34,104 nucleotides of DNA, from contig JAGWTU010000059.1 in NCBI GenBank assembly GCA_028868825.1, positions 1 to 34,104 of the forward strand. Direction: 5' to 3'. Position 1 is the first letter of the stretch. Every line of letters begins with the position of its first letter. Made by a program: the position numbers and the translations under genes. Positions 1 through 7,788 of the stretch are shown one piece after another. The stretch is from Burkholderiales bacterium (GTDB taxonomy: Bacteria; Pseudomonadota; Gammaproteobacteria; Burkholderiales; Burkholderiaceae_C). The notes below the pieces were generated by a model. It ran no database searches, had not been told where the DNA came from, and was given only the letters and a program-made list of their open reading frames with translations.

Positions 1-177
1 GTGCGGAAGAGATAACCGCTGAAAGCATCTAAGCGGGAAACTCGTCTCAAGATGAGTCTTGCCGGGGCCTTGAGCCCCCTGAAGAGTCGTTCGAGACCAG
101 GACGTTGATAGGCTGGGTGTGGAAGCGCAGTAATGCGTTAAGCTGACCAGTACTAATTGCTCGTGAGGCTTGACCCT
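1..177 (+). rRNA. rrl: 23S ribosomal RNA, 3' end (partial)
   Basis: The window opens inside the last part of a 23S rRNA. The stretch ending in GCTCGTGAGGCTTGACC matches the conserved 3' terminus of bacterial 23S, which pairs with its 5' end. The upstream bases (GTGCGGAAGAGATAACCGC, AAGCATCTAAGCGGGAAAC) are also characteristic domain VI sequence. Only the 3' part is present. The exact end, placed at the CCCT near 177, is approximate to a few bases. The following 127 bases (178-304) are the 23S-5S spacer; I see no tRNA or ORF in it. Confidence 0.97.
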
Positions 178-304
178 ATAACTTTGACGATCGGCCGATA
201 CGGCCTTGAGTGTCAAACGGGTTATGCCAAGGTACGCAATCAAAGCTAACTAGACTCTATGAATTGGCTGCGGCGTTCGCATGAACGACGCGGCGACCAG
301 TCAA

Positions 305-419
305 GCCTGATGACCATAGCAAGGTGGTACCACTCCTTCCCATCCCGAACAGGACAGTGAAACGCCTTAGCGCCGATGATAGTGCGGGTTCCCGTGTGAA
401 AGTAGGACATTGTCAGGCT
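305..419 (+). rRNA. rrf: 5S ribosomal RNA
   Basis: Complete 5S rRNA of about 115 nt. It begins GCCTGATGACCATAGCAAG and ends GACATTGTCAGGC, so the two ends pair as the terminal helix. The conserved TACCACTCCTTCCCATCCCG, CCGAACAGGACAGTGAAACG and GCGCCGATGATAGTG segments are all present and of betaproteobacterial type. It is the last gene of the rRNA operon and is followed directly by a terminator. Confidence 0.97.
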
Positions 420-432
420 AATTAAAGTGCGG

Positions 433-461
433 AAGGCCCGATCGAAAGATCGGGCCTTTTT
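433..461 (+). terminator. Rho-independent terminator of the rRNA operon
   Basis: A perfect 11-bp stem, AAGGCCCGATC / GATCGGGCCTT, closes on a GAAA tetraloop and runs into a T tract (457-461). It lies 13 bases after the 5S gene. This is the clearest intrinsic terminator in the window. Confidence 0.95.
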
Positions 462-478
462 GCCTTTGGCGATTCGCC

Positions 479-1213
479 TTATCGACGCGGCAGATTCGAC
501 TGGGCAAACATTGCCGATGCGAAGGCATGTTCCCGCTCGGAAATCTGAGCGAGAAAGTAGTCTGCCCCGTGCATCTGAGCGAAGGCGTCGAACCCGCGTT
601 CCAGAAAGGAATGCAAGGCCCCGAGGCCCGCCACCTGTGCCGGCCCGCGCATCAGCTTCAGACTCCGGCGCATCCATACCCCGCGGGTGTACGTCTGGAT
701 CGCGCGGCCGACGCGCACGGAAAGATCAACCTGCTCGTGGCGCCGCGAGGGCTGGCCGACCTCGCGCCACACCACGCCGTAAGTCCCGTCGCCCGGCGAA
801 CGTTCGCCCAACGCCGAACCCATGGCGGTGTCGAGTTGCTCCGACAGGGCATGGAGCGAGATCACGTCGCGAACGGTCGCCACGACATCGCGGGGAAACA
901 GCTTCACCAGTCCTGGGACGATGCGTGCGAACTCGGCATCGCGCCGACTGAAGTCGCCGGGCCCGTACAGCTCATCCAGGAAGAACTGAACGGCCGCGCT
1001 GTACCGAGGCTGCGCGTGCAGGTCCGCATAGGTGGTGGCGAGCCGTTCCTGTTGAAATCGCTTGATCGCATCCACGGCAACGGCAAGCTTCGGGTCGGCC
1101 ACCCGCCGCCTGCGTTCCGCATCGACGAGCTCCAATCCGCGCCGGATCTCTGTCTGCTCTTCGGTCAATGACGCTCCCTCTGCGACCTCGATAAGCCGCC
1201 GACGTGCAATCAT
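479..1213 (-). CDS. FFLEELY-motif family protein (function unknown)
   Basis: A 244-residue protein with no signal peptide or membrane segment. Residues 77-83 read FFLDELY followed by GPGDFSRRD, the signature of a conserved betaproteobacterial family annotated only by this motif (FFLEELY). The rest looks mostly helical and rich in Arg, Asp and Glu: an N-terminal charged helix, a middle section with the motif and the stretch FPRDVVATVRDVISLHALSEQ, and a C-terminal part containing FLERGFDAF. It is convergent with the rRNA operon (stop 17 bases after the rRNA terminator) and divergent from the hydrolase at 1257, with only 43 bases between start codons. No biochemical role is known to me. Family assignment is fairly secure; function is open. 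Confidence 0.85.
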   Translation of the reverse strand: MIARRRLIEVAEGASLTEEQTEIRRGLELVDAERRRRVADPKLAVAVDAIKRFQQERLATTYADLHAQPRYSAAVQFFLDELYGPGDFSRRDAEFARIVPGLVKLFPRDVVATVRDVISLHALSEQLDTAMGSALGERSPGDGTYGVVWREVGQPSRRHEQVDLSVRVGRAIQTYTRGVWMRRSLKLMRGPAQVAGLGALHSFLERGFDAFAQMHGADYFLAQISEREHAFASAMFAQSNLPRR

Positions 1214-1256
1214 CGAGCATCATGCCCGCGCCGATATTGACGCCGATGGCCCCGCG

Positions 1257-2204
1257 ATGATTGCCCGACTGCAAAAGGCGATCACGCTCGGCCTAGTCAC
1301 CGCCGCTCTCGCGTGGCTGCTCTATTGGATACGACAAGGTCGGCCGATCCTCGGCGGCGCCGGCGCGGGTTGCCTGCTTCTGGGTCACGGACTTTTCCTC
1401 GCCACCGAATTCAGCCTCCTGGTCTGGGTCGGCGCCGAGAAGGCGGGCCCGCAGGCACGGCCTGGGTCCATGGTGCGCGCCTGGTGGGGTGAACTCGCGG
1501 CCGCACCACTCACCTTCTGTTGGCGCCAGCCGTTCCGCAGCCGGATCTGGCCGGACCGGCTGCCGGCATCGGCGCGTGGCCGGCGCGGTCTGCTGTTGGT
1601 CCACGGCTTCGTATGCAATCGCGGTATCTGGAACGCATGGTTGGAGCGACTCGCGCGGCAAGGCACGGCATGGATCGCCGTCGATCTCGAACCGGCATTC
1701 GGCTCGATCGACCAATACACGCCGATCATCGAAAGCGCGGTCCGTAGGCTCGAAACCGCCTGTGGCGTACCGCCGGTGATCGTCGCGCACAGCATGGGCG
1801 GACTCGCCGTGCGGCGCTGGTGGTCGACTCAGCAGGACCCGCGCCGCATCCATCACCTCGTGACGATCGCCACGCCGCACCGAGGAACCTGGTTGGCACG
1901 CTGGGCCTTCTCGACCAACGCCCGCCAAATGCGCTGTGACTCGGATTGGCTGAAGCGACTGGCCCACGAAGAGAGTACCGACGCCCCGGCTCTTTGCACC
2001 TGCTATTACGGCGATTGCGACAACATCGTGTTTCCAGCCCAACGCGCGATCTGGCCGGGAGCCAGGGCCATGCGCCTGGAGGGCGTCGCCCACGTCGCGA
2101 TGGTCGCCCGGGACGAGCCCTGGCTCGAGGTCCAGCGCTTGCTGAGTGACCTGCCCGCTGGCGACGCCGACTCTCAGCGCGTCAAGCCGGCATCGTCCTC
2201 ATGA
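1257..2204 (+). CDS. Membrane-anchored alpha/beta hydrolase (lipase/esterase-like)
   Basis: The 315-residue product begins with two hydrophobic stretches (about residues 8-24 and 32-58), suggesting a membrane-anchored N-terminus, followed by an alpha/beta-hydrolase domain. Visible hallmarks are LLLVHGF (residues 112-118, oxyanion-hole side), the nucleophile elbow AHSMGG with Ser179, a late acidic site in YYGDCDN and a catalytic-His candidate in EGVAHVAM. The HSMGG elbow and the following TPHRGTW resemble triacylglycerol lipases and PGAP1-like esterases. The start at 1257 was chosen because longer in-frame alternatives run antisense into the neighbouring gene. The 3' end overlaps mscS, which is convergent, by 23 bases. 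Substrate unknown. Confidence 0.88.
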   Translation: MIARLQKAITLGLVTAALAWLLYWIRQGRPILGGAGAGCLLLGHGLFLATEFSLLVWVGAEKAGPQARPGSMVRAWWGELAAAPLTFCWRQPFRSRIWPDRLPASARGRRGLLLVHGFVCNRGIWNAWLERLARQGTAWIAVDLEPAFGSIDQYTPIIESAVRRLETACGVPPVIVAHSMGGLAVRRWWSTQQDPRRIHHLVTIATPHRGTWLARWAFSTNARQMRCDSDWLKRLAHEESTDAPALCTCYYGDCDNIVFPAQRAIWPGARAMRLEGVAHVAMVARDEPWLEVQRLLSDLPAGDADSQRVKPASSS

Positions 2205-2994
2205 TCTGGGTCGGCGTCGGTGCGGGCCAGCCGGCTTCCTTGGCCGTGCGCACGATCGCCTCGTTGGTATCGAAATAGACCTGCCAATAATGATCGGTGT
2301 GGCAATAGGGGCGCACCGAAATCACGGGACCCACCAGGTTCAGGTCGAGCAGATTGACCTCGGGCGCCGGATCGGCCGCGACGTTGGGAATCCGGGCCAC
2401 CGCGGCCTTGAGTTTCGAGATCGCATCGAGCGCATCCACGCCGCCGGCCAGCTGGGCGGTGCGTTCGACGCGTCGCACCGGCCGCGCCGAATAGTTCATC
2501 ACGGTATCGCCGAAGACCTTGCCATTGCCGACGAGCGTGAGGACGTTGTCGGGCGTCACCAGCGTGGTGCCGAACAAGCCGAGTTCATGGACGGTCCCGG
2601 TGACGCCGCCGACTTGCACGAAGTCGCCCACCTTGAACGGACGTAACACGAGCATGAACGCACCCGCCGCGAAATTGCCGAGCATGCCGCTCCAGGCCGC
2701 GCCGATCGCCACGCCGGCGCCGGCCAGCATCGCGGCGATCGACGTCGTCTGGATGCCGAAATAGCCGAGGATGCCCAGGACCAGCGCGATGTTCAGCGCA
2801 ATCACGATGATCGACCCGAGATACTTGGTCAGCGTCGGGTCGACGTGATTGCGATTCATCGAGCTCTGCATCAGCGTCACGACCTTGCCGATCATCCAGC
2901 GCCCGACGACCCAGAAGAGGATCGCCGCACCGATCTTGAGCAGCAGGTCGATCAGCGTCGTGCTGAGGAAGGTCTGGATCGACGACATTTCCAT
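2182..2994 (-). CDS. mscS: Small-conductance mechanosensitive channel (MscS family)
   Basis: 270 residues, close to the 286 of E. coli MscS. Order of parts: short N-terminal helix, transmembrane segments near residues 14-34, 60-80 and a pore helix TM3 containing AMLAGAGVAIGAAWSGMLGNFAAG with the small-residue Gly/Ala packing that lines the MscS pore. Next comes the beta domain with RPFKVGDFVQVGGVTGTVHELGLFGT, and a C-terminal alpha/beta domain. These channels form inner-membrane heptamers that vent solutes on hypo-osmotic shock. It lies downstream of the HDOD gene on the same strand, but a good sigma-70-like promoter (3050-3078) suggests its own transcription. Confidence 0.96.
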   Translation of the reverse strand: MEMSSIQTFLSTTLIDLLLKIGAAILFWVVGRWMIGKVVTLMQSSMNRNHVDPTLTKYLGSIIVIALNIALVLGILGYFGIQTTSIAAMLAGAGVAIGAAWSGMLGNFAAGAFMLVLRPFKVGDFVQVGGVTGTVHELGLFGTTLVTPDNVLTLVGNGKVFGDTVMNYSARPVRRVERTAQLAGGVDALDAISKLKAAVARIPNVAADPAPEVNLLDLNLVGPVISVRPYCHTDHYWQVYFDTNEAIVRTAKEAGWPAPTPTQIMRTMPA

Positions 2995-3049
2995 GGGAGC
3001 CCCGGTAGATTGGGCCGCGTCCGCCGCGGCGAAGCGGCGCGACTATCGC

Positions 3050-3078
3050 ATGAAAAGGTACCGGGAACGACCTGTCAA
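3050..3078 (-). promoter_or_regulatory. Putative sigma-70 promoter for mscS
   Basis: Read on the minus strand, a perfect TTGACA (-35, 3078-3073) is followed after exactly 17 bases by TTTCAT (-10, 3055-3050, four of six consensus positions). It sits 56 bases before the mscS start codon. Predicted from sequence only. Confidence 0.6.
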
Positions 3079-3118
3079 AAGTACGGCAACGGGGCGCGGA
3101 CCGCGAAGGCCGCGGCGC

Positions 3119-3970
3119 TCAATCGACGGCGCTGTCGATTTCCGCCAGCAAGCGCGCAACGGCGTCGTTGCCGAGATTGAGCAGCACGCCGATGTCCCGC
3201 AGGTCGTCGGGCAGCGCGGCATTCTCCCAGCCCTGGGCGCTGTGACGGGCGACCCGGATCGCGAGTTGAACGTTGCGCATCCGCGCCGTCACCACGGCGG
3301 CATGTTCGTCGGTCATCTCGACCAGCAGCGACGGCAAGCGCCAGTCCACCATCAGCGCGTGTTCGAGCTGATCGAGTTCGATGTGCAGGATCTCGCGCTG
3401 CACCGCCGCGGATCGCAGCGTCGAATCGGATGCCAGTCGCTCGGCGATCTGCAGCGCCAGCGCCGGCGCCCGTATCCACAGCAGCAGTTCGGCGAAATCG
3501 TGCAGCAGGGCGGCCTCATGGATCACGGCGGCGTCATGGTCCATCCGATGGACCGCGAAGCCGATCGCAAAACGCGCGGCACGGCGCGCGCGCAGCAGCA
3601 CGCGAGCGAAGCCTTCGAGCGCCGCAGGATGAGCGGCAAGCCGATCCTCGACCGTCGGCTGCGGGCCGAAGGCGTTGAAGAACGGCGGTATGCCGAGCAT
3701 CACGAGCGACTCGACCACGGTCTCCGCCTCGCCACCATCCCGGCCGCGTCGAAGCCGCCCGACATGCGACAACAACTTGAGCGTCAGCAGCGGATCCTCG
3801 GCGATGGTTTCGGCCAGCCAGCGCGCGTCTACGGCGTCCTCGTTCGCCCGCATCTCCTCGAGTGCCTCGGCCGTGCGTGCCAGAATCGGCAGACTGCCGA
3901 GGTCGAACAACGCCACCCATCCCGCGAGGTCGCGGGGCGCCTGGGAGACGAAATCGGTGGCGGCGTCCAT
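3119..3970 (-). CDS. HDOD-domain protein (signal-output domain, non-catalytic HD relative)
   Basis: 283 residues from the chosen ATG (MDAATDFVSQAP). The features LPILARTAEALEEM, the block IAEDPLLTLKLLSHVG and ESLVMLGI(PP)FFNAFG match the start of HDOD domains, which typically read DP.L..kiLr.vNs and ai..LG. The middle part has HRMDHDAAVIHEAALLHDFAELLLW, the degenerate HD-like region. HDOD proteins generally act as signalling adaptors in two-component or cyclic-di-GMP networks and lack hydrolase activity. No receiver, GGDEF or EAL domain is attached here. An upstream in-frame extension of 36 Arg/Ser-rich residues is possible but unlikely to be translated. Confidence 0.82.
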   Translation of the reverse strand: MDAATDFVSQAPRDLAGWVALFDLGSLPILARTAEALEEMRANEDAVDARWLAETIAEDPLLTLKLLSHVGRLRRGRDGGEAETVVESLVMLGIPPFFNAFGPQPTVEDRLAAHPAALEGFARVLLRARRAARFAIGFAVHRMDHDAAVIHEAALLHDFAELLLWIRAPALALQIAERLASDSTLRSAAVQREILHIELDQLEHALMVDWRLPSLLVEMTDEHAAVVTARMRNVQLAIRVARHSAQGWENAALPDDLRDIGVLLNLGNDAVARLLAEIDSAVD

Positions 3971-4074
3971 GGAGTCGGTGGTACTTGAGTAACCAGTTCG
4001 TATCTCCGGATATCGGCCGCAGCATCTTCCACTTGAGCCAGGGCGGCGCCGGCGCTGCAGCCGCCGCCGCCTCA

Positions 4075-4326
4075 TCACAAGCGCGTCACGCCGCTGATCC
4101 GGCCGAGCAACAGCCCATCGACATACAAGGCGCCCTCGGGTGCGCCGGCCTCGGCGTAGAACTCGAGCAAAGGATCGGGCGCGGGCGGGGCGGCACCGAC
4201 GATGTCCAGCCGTACGGCCAGCATCTCGAGCGCGTGGCTCGACCGCAGGAGCAGGATCGCCAACAGCCCACGCAGGCGGCGGGGAGCGGCGGGTTCGCCC
4301 AGATAGGGCAGTTCACGCAACAACAT
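4075..4326 (-). CDS. Small hypothetical protein, 83 aa
   Basis: I do not recognise this protein. It reads as a plausible folded domain: a Leu/Arg-rich first half (RLRGLLAILLLRSSHALEML), then ...LDIVGAAPPAPDPLLEFYAEAGAPEGALYVDGLLLGRISGVTRL, which looks like alternating strands. A GGAG ribosome-binding site lies 7 bases before the ATG (minus-strand GGAGACCGATC then ATG). It follows the smaller ORF 4383-4541 by 56 bases on the same strand, so the two could be one transcript. The RBS and orderly C-terminus argue for a real gene; lack of a known family keeps confidence moderate. Confidence 0.5.
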   Translation of the reverse strand: MLLRELPYLGEPAAPRRLRGLLAILLLRSSHALEMLAVRLDIVGAAPPAPDPLLEFYAEAGAPEGALYVDGLLLGRISGVTRL

Positions 4327-4382
4327 GATCGGTCTCCATGGGAGGCGGCGACCCGTCGTGCGGGCGCGGCTTCCGGTCGATT

Positions 4383-4541
4383 TCAGGGACTGGGTCGCAA
4401 GCGGTCGATTTCGACGCGCAGCTCACGGTGCAGGCGCTGGCGGCTGCCACCCGCGCTGGGGCGATGCAGGCCGGCGACGCGGCGCAGCGCGGCGACGAAA
4501 TGGGGATTGCGCGGCTTCGGTGACTTGAGGCTGATCTTCAT
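4383..4541 (-). CDS. Very small basic hypothetical protein, 52 aa
   Basis: Encodes a strongly basic peptide beginning MKISLKSPKPRNPHFVAALRR and ending HRELRVEIDRLRPSP. A good ribosome-binding site (AGGAG, 7 bases before the ATG) supports translation. The PKPRNP segment followed by an Arg-rich helix looks like a small nucleic-acid- or ribosome-associated protein, but that is impression only. A 10-bp GC-rich hairpin with a T-rich tail (4581-4612) lies 39 bases upstream and may attenuate it. An in-frame upstream ATG at 4580 would add 13 residues but has no comparable RBS. Confidence 0.5.
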   Translation of the reverse strand: MKISLKSPKPRNPHFVAALRRVAGLHRPSAGGSRQRLHRELRVEIDRLRPSP

Positions 4542-4580
4542 CGGGGACTCCTGGAACGAAATGGGCGTTGCACAAAGCAA

Positions 4581-4612
4581 ACGGCCCGGGCTGCTGGTGC
4601 AACCCGGGCCGT
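4581..4612 (-). terminator. GC-rich hairpin with T-rich tail on the minus strand (possible attenuator)
   Basis: A perfect 10-bp inverted repeat, ACGGCCCGGG / CCCGGGCCGT, surrounds a 12-base loop. On the minus strand it is followed by TTGCTTTGTG, so it could terminate or attenuate minus-strand transcription just before the 52-aa ORF. A second hairpin (GATGGCC / GGCCATC, 4621-4641) stands immediately beside it. Both lie in the gene-free stretch 4542-4906, where I see no convincing protein gene; a 42-codon frame at 4640-4766 lacks a good RBS. Confidence 0.5.
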
Positions 4613-4823
4613 GAGGCGCCGATGGCCGGTTTCAGGCCATCAACTCACGTGCGCCCCGGGCGGGGCACCATCGACGAATGCACACAGGACTCGCAGACCC
4701 TGAACGCCTGCCCCTGCCGCGACGAGGCGGCGCGCAGGCATGGCGCTGAGGAATGGAATGCGATTCATGTGGCTCGGTTTGAGGTTGATCGGACGCGGCG
4801 CCGGTGGATATCGGGTGTCGCGG

Positions 4824-4863
4824 GCTTGCGCAGATGATAAAGACGACGTTATCAATGCGCAAG
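4824..4863. promoter_or_regulatory. Long imperfect dyad, possible operator
   Basis: GCTTGCGCA (4824-4832) and TGCGCAAGC (4855-4863) are perfect inverted arms. Inside them TGATAA (4835-4840) and TTATCA (4849-4854) form a second inverted pair, so nearly the whole 40 bases are symmetrical. The left inner arm with its flank, ATGATAAAGACG (4834-4845), recurs with 11 of 12 bases (ATGATAAAGCCG, 5452-5463) at the 5' end of the neighbouring helix-turn-helix gene. This suggests a shared protein-binding site; a structured RNA is an alternative. Confidence 0.45.
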
Positions 4864-4866
4864 CGC

Positions 4867-4897
4867 GATCACGTGATCCCCCTAGATTTCAGGGGGA
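4867..4897. repeat. Palindrome GATCACGTGATC followed by a TCCCCCT/AGGGGGA hairpin
   Basis: 4867-4878 is a perfect 12-bp palindrome. It abuts a perfect 7-bp inverted repeat, TCCCCCT (4877-4883) and AGGGGGA (4891-4897), around a 7-base loop. This lies 10 bases beyond the stop of the helix-turn-helix gene and may end its transcript, though neither strand has a clear T run. Confidence 0.45.
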
Positions 4898-4906
4898 CCG
4901 CATCAT

Positions 4907-5470
4907 CTACCTGCGCTTGAGCGGCGCCACGCCGGCGCGCGTGCGGGCCCACAGCGCGTCGGCGTCGGGCGCCGGCGTCGTCACCTGCGGCGCCGGCGGC
5001 ACATACGGCGCAGACGCCGCGCCCGGTGTCAGGACCTCGCCCAGCAGATCGAGCAGCCGGGTGCGCGCCCTCTGCGGATGGCGGCGGTAATAGGTCAGCA
5101 CGAGGCCGACGATGAAGCGCTCGTCGGCGTCGCGCGGGACCCCGTCGTCTTCTGCGCGCTGCGGCGCCGCGACTCCGGCCCCGTGGACCTGGTCCATCCA
5201 GCCCGGGGGCTTGTGGCAGAGCTGTTCGAACTGGCGCGCCAACCGCTCGCCGATCTGGCGTGAACGGCTCTTGATCTGGCTCCAGTAGCTGGGTTGGATC
5301 TGGACCCGCTCGGCGAAACGGCCCTCGAGGCCGCGCAGCGTCGCGGTGTCGGCGTGGCGCGCGGTCAGGCGCACGAATTCTTCGAAGAGCGCCAGCGCGT
5401 TGTCGTAGCGGATCTGGGCCAGGTCGGGGAGGCCGGCTTGCATGATCGGCAATGATAAAGCCGCATTCAC
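4907..5470 (-). CDS. Probable helix-turn-helix DNA-binding protein
   Basis: 187 residues from a GTG start, or 178 from the ATG at 5443; neither has a clear RBS. The central part, roughly residues 50-95, reads GRFAERVQIQPSYWSQIKSRSRQIGERLARQFEQ...KPPGWMDQ. The pattern of SYWSQIKS, then R.IG..LAR..E and a terminal PGWMD resembles phage Cro/CI-type repressor domains, where similar text (SYVSQL..G.R.IG...ARKIE...P.GWLD) is common. The N-terminal part is a likely helical scaffold (NALALFEEFVRL); the C-terminus has YYRRHPQRARTRLLDLLGE and a Pro/Ala-rich tail. Target genes are unknown. No phage genes are nearby. Confidence 0.68.
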   Translation of the reverse strand: MNAALSLPIMQAGLPDLAQIRYDNALALFEEFVRLTARHADTATLRGLEGRFAERVQIQPSYWSQIKSRSRQIGERLARQFEQLCHKPPGWMDQVHGAGVAAPQRAEDDGVPRDADERFIVGLVLTYYRRHPQRARTRLLDLLGEVLTPGAASAPYVPPAPQVTTPAPDADALWARTRAGVAPLKRR

Positions 5471-5549
5471 CGTGCCGGCCCGCGTCGACCGGGTTGTGTC
5501 GGGTGCGGGCGTGCAGCTGAAGCTGCGCGCCCGCGCCCCGGCTGGCGCT

Positions 5550-7622
5550 TCAGTCGTCGTCCTTGACCTGGAACTGGCTCACGAGCTGGGCCTGCATGTT
5601 CGGCGGCACCGGCTCGTAATGCGAGAGTTCGATCGTGTAGCGCCCCTGGCCGCTGGTCATCGCGTTGAGCCGGCTCTGATAGCCCGAGAGCTCCGACACC
5701 GGCACCTGGCCGCGCACGATCGTCGTTCCCGCACCGGCCTGCACGGCGCCGTTGGCGGTGCCGGTGACGCTGCCGCGCTTGCTCGACAGGTCACCCGTGA
5801 TGTCGCCCAGCGACGGCTCGGGCGCGGTGACCTCGATGTTGACGATGGGCTCGAGCACGATCGGTCGCGCCTCGCGCAGCGCCGCCATGAAGGCCTTGCG
5901 GCCGGCGGTCACGAATGCGATTTCCTTGCTGTCGACGCTGTGATGCTTGCCGTCGTAGACGATGACACGCACGTCGACGACCGGGTAACCGGCGATCGCA
6001 CCCGTCGTCAGCACCTCGCGCACGCCCTTCTCGACCGCGGGCATGAACTGGCCCGGAATCGTGCCGCCCTTGACCTGGTCGACGAATTCGAAACCGCCGC
6101 CGCGCGGCAGCGGCTCGACCTTGAGGAACACCTCGCCGAACTGGCCCGCGCCGCCGCTCTGCTTCTTGTGCCGATGGTGACCGGGGGCGTTGGCGGTGAT
6201 CGTCTCGCGGTAGGCGACGCGCGGCGGCCGCGTGTTGACCTCGAACTTGTAGACCTCGCGCAGACGCTCGAGCAGCACGCGCAGGTGCAGCTCACCGAGG
6301 CCGAAGATCACGGTCTCGTTGGTACCCGCCAGATGCTCGAGCTTGAGGCAGGGATCCTCGTCGACGAGCTTGGTCATGATCTCCCACATGCGCTGCTCGT
6401 CGCCGCGGCGCTTGGGCTCGATCGCCAGGCCATGGACGGGCTTCGGGAACGGCAGCGGCGCGAGATGGATATGGTCATCCTCGGCCGCGTCGTGCAGCAC
6501 GGCGTCGAAGTGGATCTCGTCGACCTTGGCCACCGCGACGATGTCGCCCGGCAGCGCCTGCGCGACCTCGACATGGTCCTTGCCCTGGAGCATGAACAGA
6601 TGGCCGACCTTGAACGGCTTGCGCCCGTCGCCGATGTAGAGCTGGCTGTCCTTGGTCAGCGTGCCCTGGTGGACGCGGAAGATGCCCAGGCGGCCGACGA
6701 AGGGGTCGACCGTGACCTTGAACACATGCGCCAGCACATGCATCGCGGGGTCGGGGCTGCAGGCCTTGGGCCGCGCCTCGGCGCCTTCGCCTTCGAGGAA
6801 ATCGGGCGGATTGGCCTCGCTCGGGTTCGGCAGCAGCTTGACGATGACGTCCAGCAGCTCGGCGACCCCGGCGCCGGTGCGCGCCGAGACGAAACACACG
6901 GGAATCAGGTGGCCCTCGCGCAGCGCCTGTTCGAGCGGCGCGTGGAGTTCGGCGGCGTCGACATCGCCGTCGTTGAGGTAGCGGTCGACGAAGCCGGCGT
7001 CGACCTCGACGACCTGCTCGACGAGCGCGCGGTGCGCGACGTCGACGGCGCCGAAGTCGCTGTGCCCCTCGCGGTTGTAGAAGCAGTCGACGACGCGGCT
7101 GCCGCCGCCATCGGGCAGGTTCAGCGGCAGGCATTCACGACCGAAGGCGGCCTGGATCTGCGCCAGCAACGTCGCGAGGTCGACGCCCGGCGCGTCGATG
7201 CGATTGACGATGATGAGGCGGTCGAGATGGCGCGTCGCCGCGTATTCCATCATCCGCACGGCCATCGGCTCGATGCCGACGGCGGCATTGATGACAATGG
7301 CGGCGGTTTCGACGGCTTCCAGCGCCGGCAGGCTCTGGCCGAGGCAGTCGGGGCTGCCCGGGGTGTCGATGAAGTGGACCCGCGTCCCCGCGTGGTGCAG
7401 GTGCATGACGCTGGCATTGAGCGAATGCTGCATCTTGCGTTCGAGGACATCGAAATCGCTGACCGTGCTCCCGCGTTCGAGCGTACCCGGCGTGGTGATG
7501 GCGCCGGACTTCAGCAGCAGCGCTTCGGCGAGGCTGGTCTTGCCGGCCGCGGCCGGGCCCACGAGGGCCAGGGTACGGATCGCGGCGATGCTCGCCGGGC
7601 CGCCGTTGGATGGGCTGGGCAT
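5550..7622 (-). CDS. Elongation factor G paralogue (EF-G-like GTPase)
   Basis: 690 residues with the EF-G domain order: GTPase domain, beta-barrel II, III, IV (HHRHKKQSGGAGQFGEVFLKVEP) and V. Domain IV has the long conserved run through DVRVIVYDGKHHSVDSKEIAF. It is a paralogue and probably not the main translocase: the P-loop reads GPAAAGKTS instead of AHIDAGKTT, and the switch I region carries SDFDVLERKMQHSLNAS instead of the RGITI motif. G3 (DTPG) and G4 (NRID) are recognisable. The start at 7622 was chosen for its AAGGAG 8 bases upstream; a longer form from 7655 is possible. There is no r-protein operon nearby, again unlike fusA. Exact role unknown; ribosome-related action is expected from the fold. 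Confidence 0.93.
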   Translation of the reverse strand: MPSPSNGGPASIAAIRTLALVGPAAAGKTSLAEALLLKSGAITTPGTLERGSTVSDFDVLERKMQHSLNASVMHLHHAGTRVHFIDTPGSPDCLGQSLPALEAVETAAIVINAAVGIEPMAVRMMEYAATRHLDRLIIVNRIDAPGVDLATLLAQIQAAFGRECLPLNLPDGGGSRVVDCFYNREGHSDFGAVDVAHRALVEQVVEVDAGFVDRYLNDGDVDAAELHAPLEQALREGHLIPVCFVSARTGAGVAELLDVIVKLLPNPSEANPPDFLEGEGAEARPKACSPDPAMHVLAHVFKVTVDPFVGRLGIFRVHQGTLTKDSQLYIGDGRKPFKVGHLFMLQGKDHVEVAQALPGDIVAVAKVDEIHFDAVLHDAAEDDHIHLAPLPFPKPVHGLAIEPKRRGDEQRMWEIMTKLVDEDPCLKLEHLAGTNETVIFGLGELHLRVLLERLREVYKFEVNTRPPRVAYRETITANAPGHHRHKKQSGGAGQFGEVFLKVEPLPRGGGFEFVDQVKGGTIPGQFMPAVEKGVREVLTTGAIAGYPVVDVRVIVYDGKHHSVDSKEIAFVTAGRKAFMAALREARPIVLEPIVNIEVTAPEPSLGDITGDLSSKRGSVTGTANGAVQAGAGTTIVRGQVPVSELSGYQSRLNAMTSGQGRYTIELSHYEPVPPNMQAQLVSQFQVKDDD

Positions 7623-7788
7623 GGGGTCGGCTCCTTCAGCGCCGGGCGCTGTCATGTTGTTGCAATACGGTCAGCGTACGCCCAGGCCCGCGTCGCCACA
7701 AGAGCGGCGGCCCTCCCATGGCAGCGGCTTGAATTCCCTCTGTTTCAGATCAAAGGAACGTGCCCGTCCGGTCCGGGGCATGGGACGG

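Noticed and set aside
178..304. Possible tRNA in the 23S-5S spacer
   Set aside because: No cloverleaf or TTCGA T-loop sequence fits in these 127 bases.
4640..4766. 42-codon minus-strand frame beginning MNRIPFLSAM, before the hairpins
   Set aside because: Could be a leader peptide, but it has no clear RBS and no run of one amino acid that would support attenuation.
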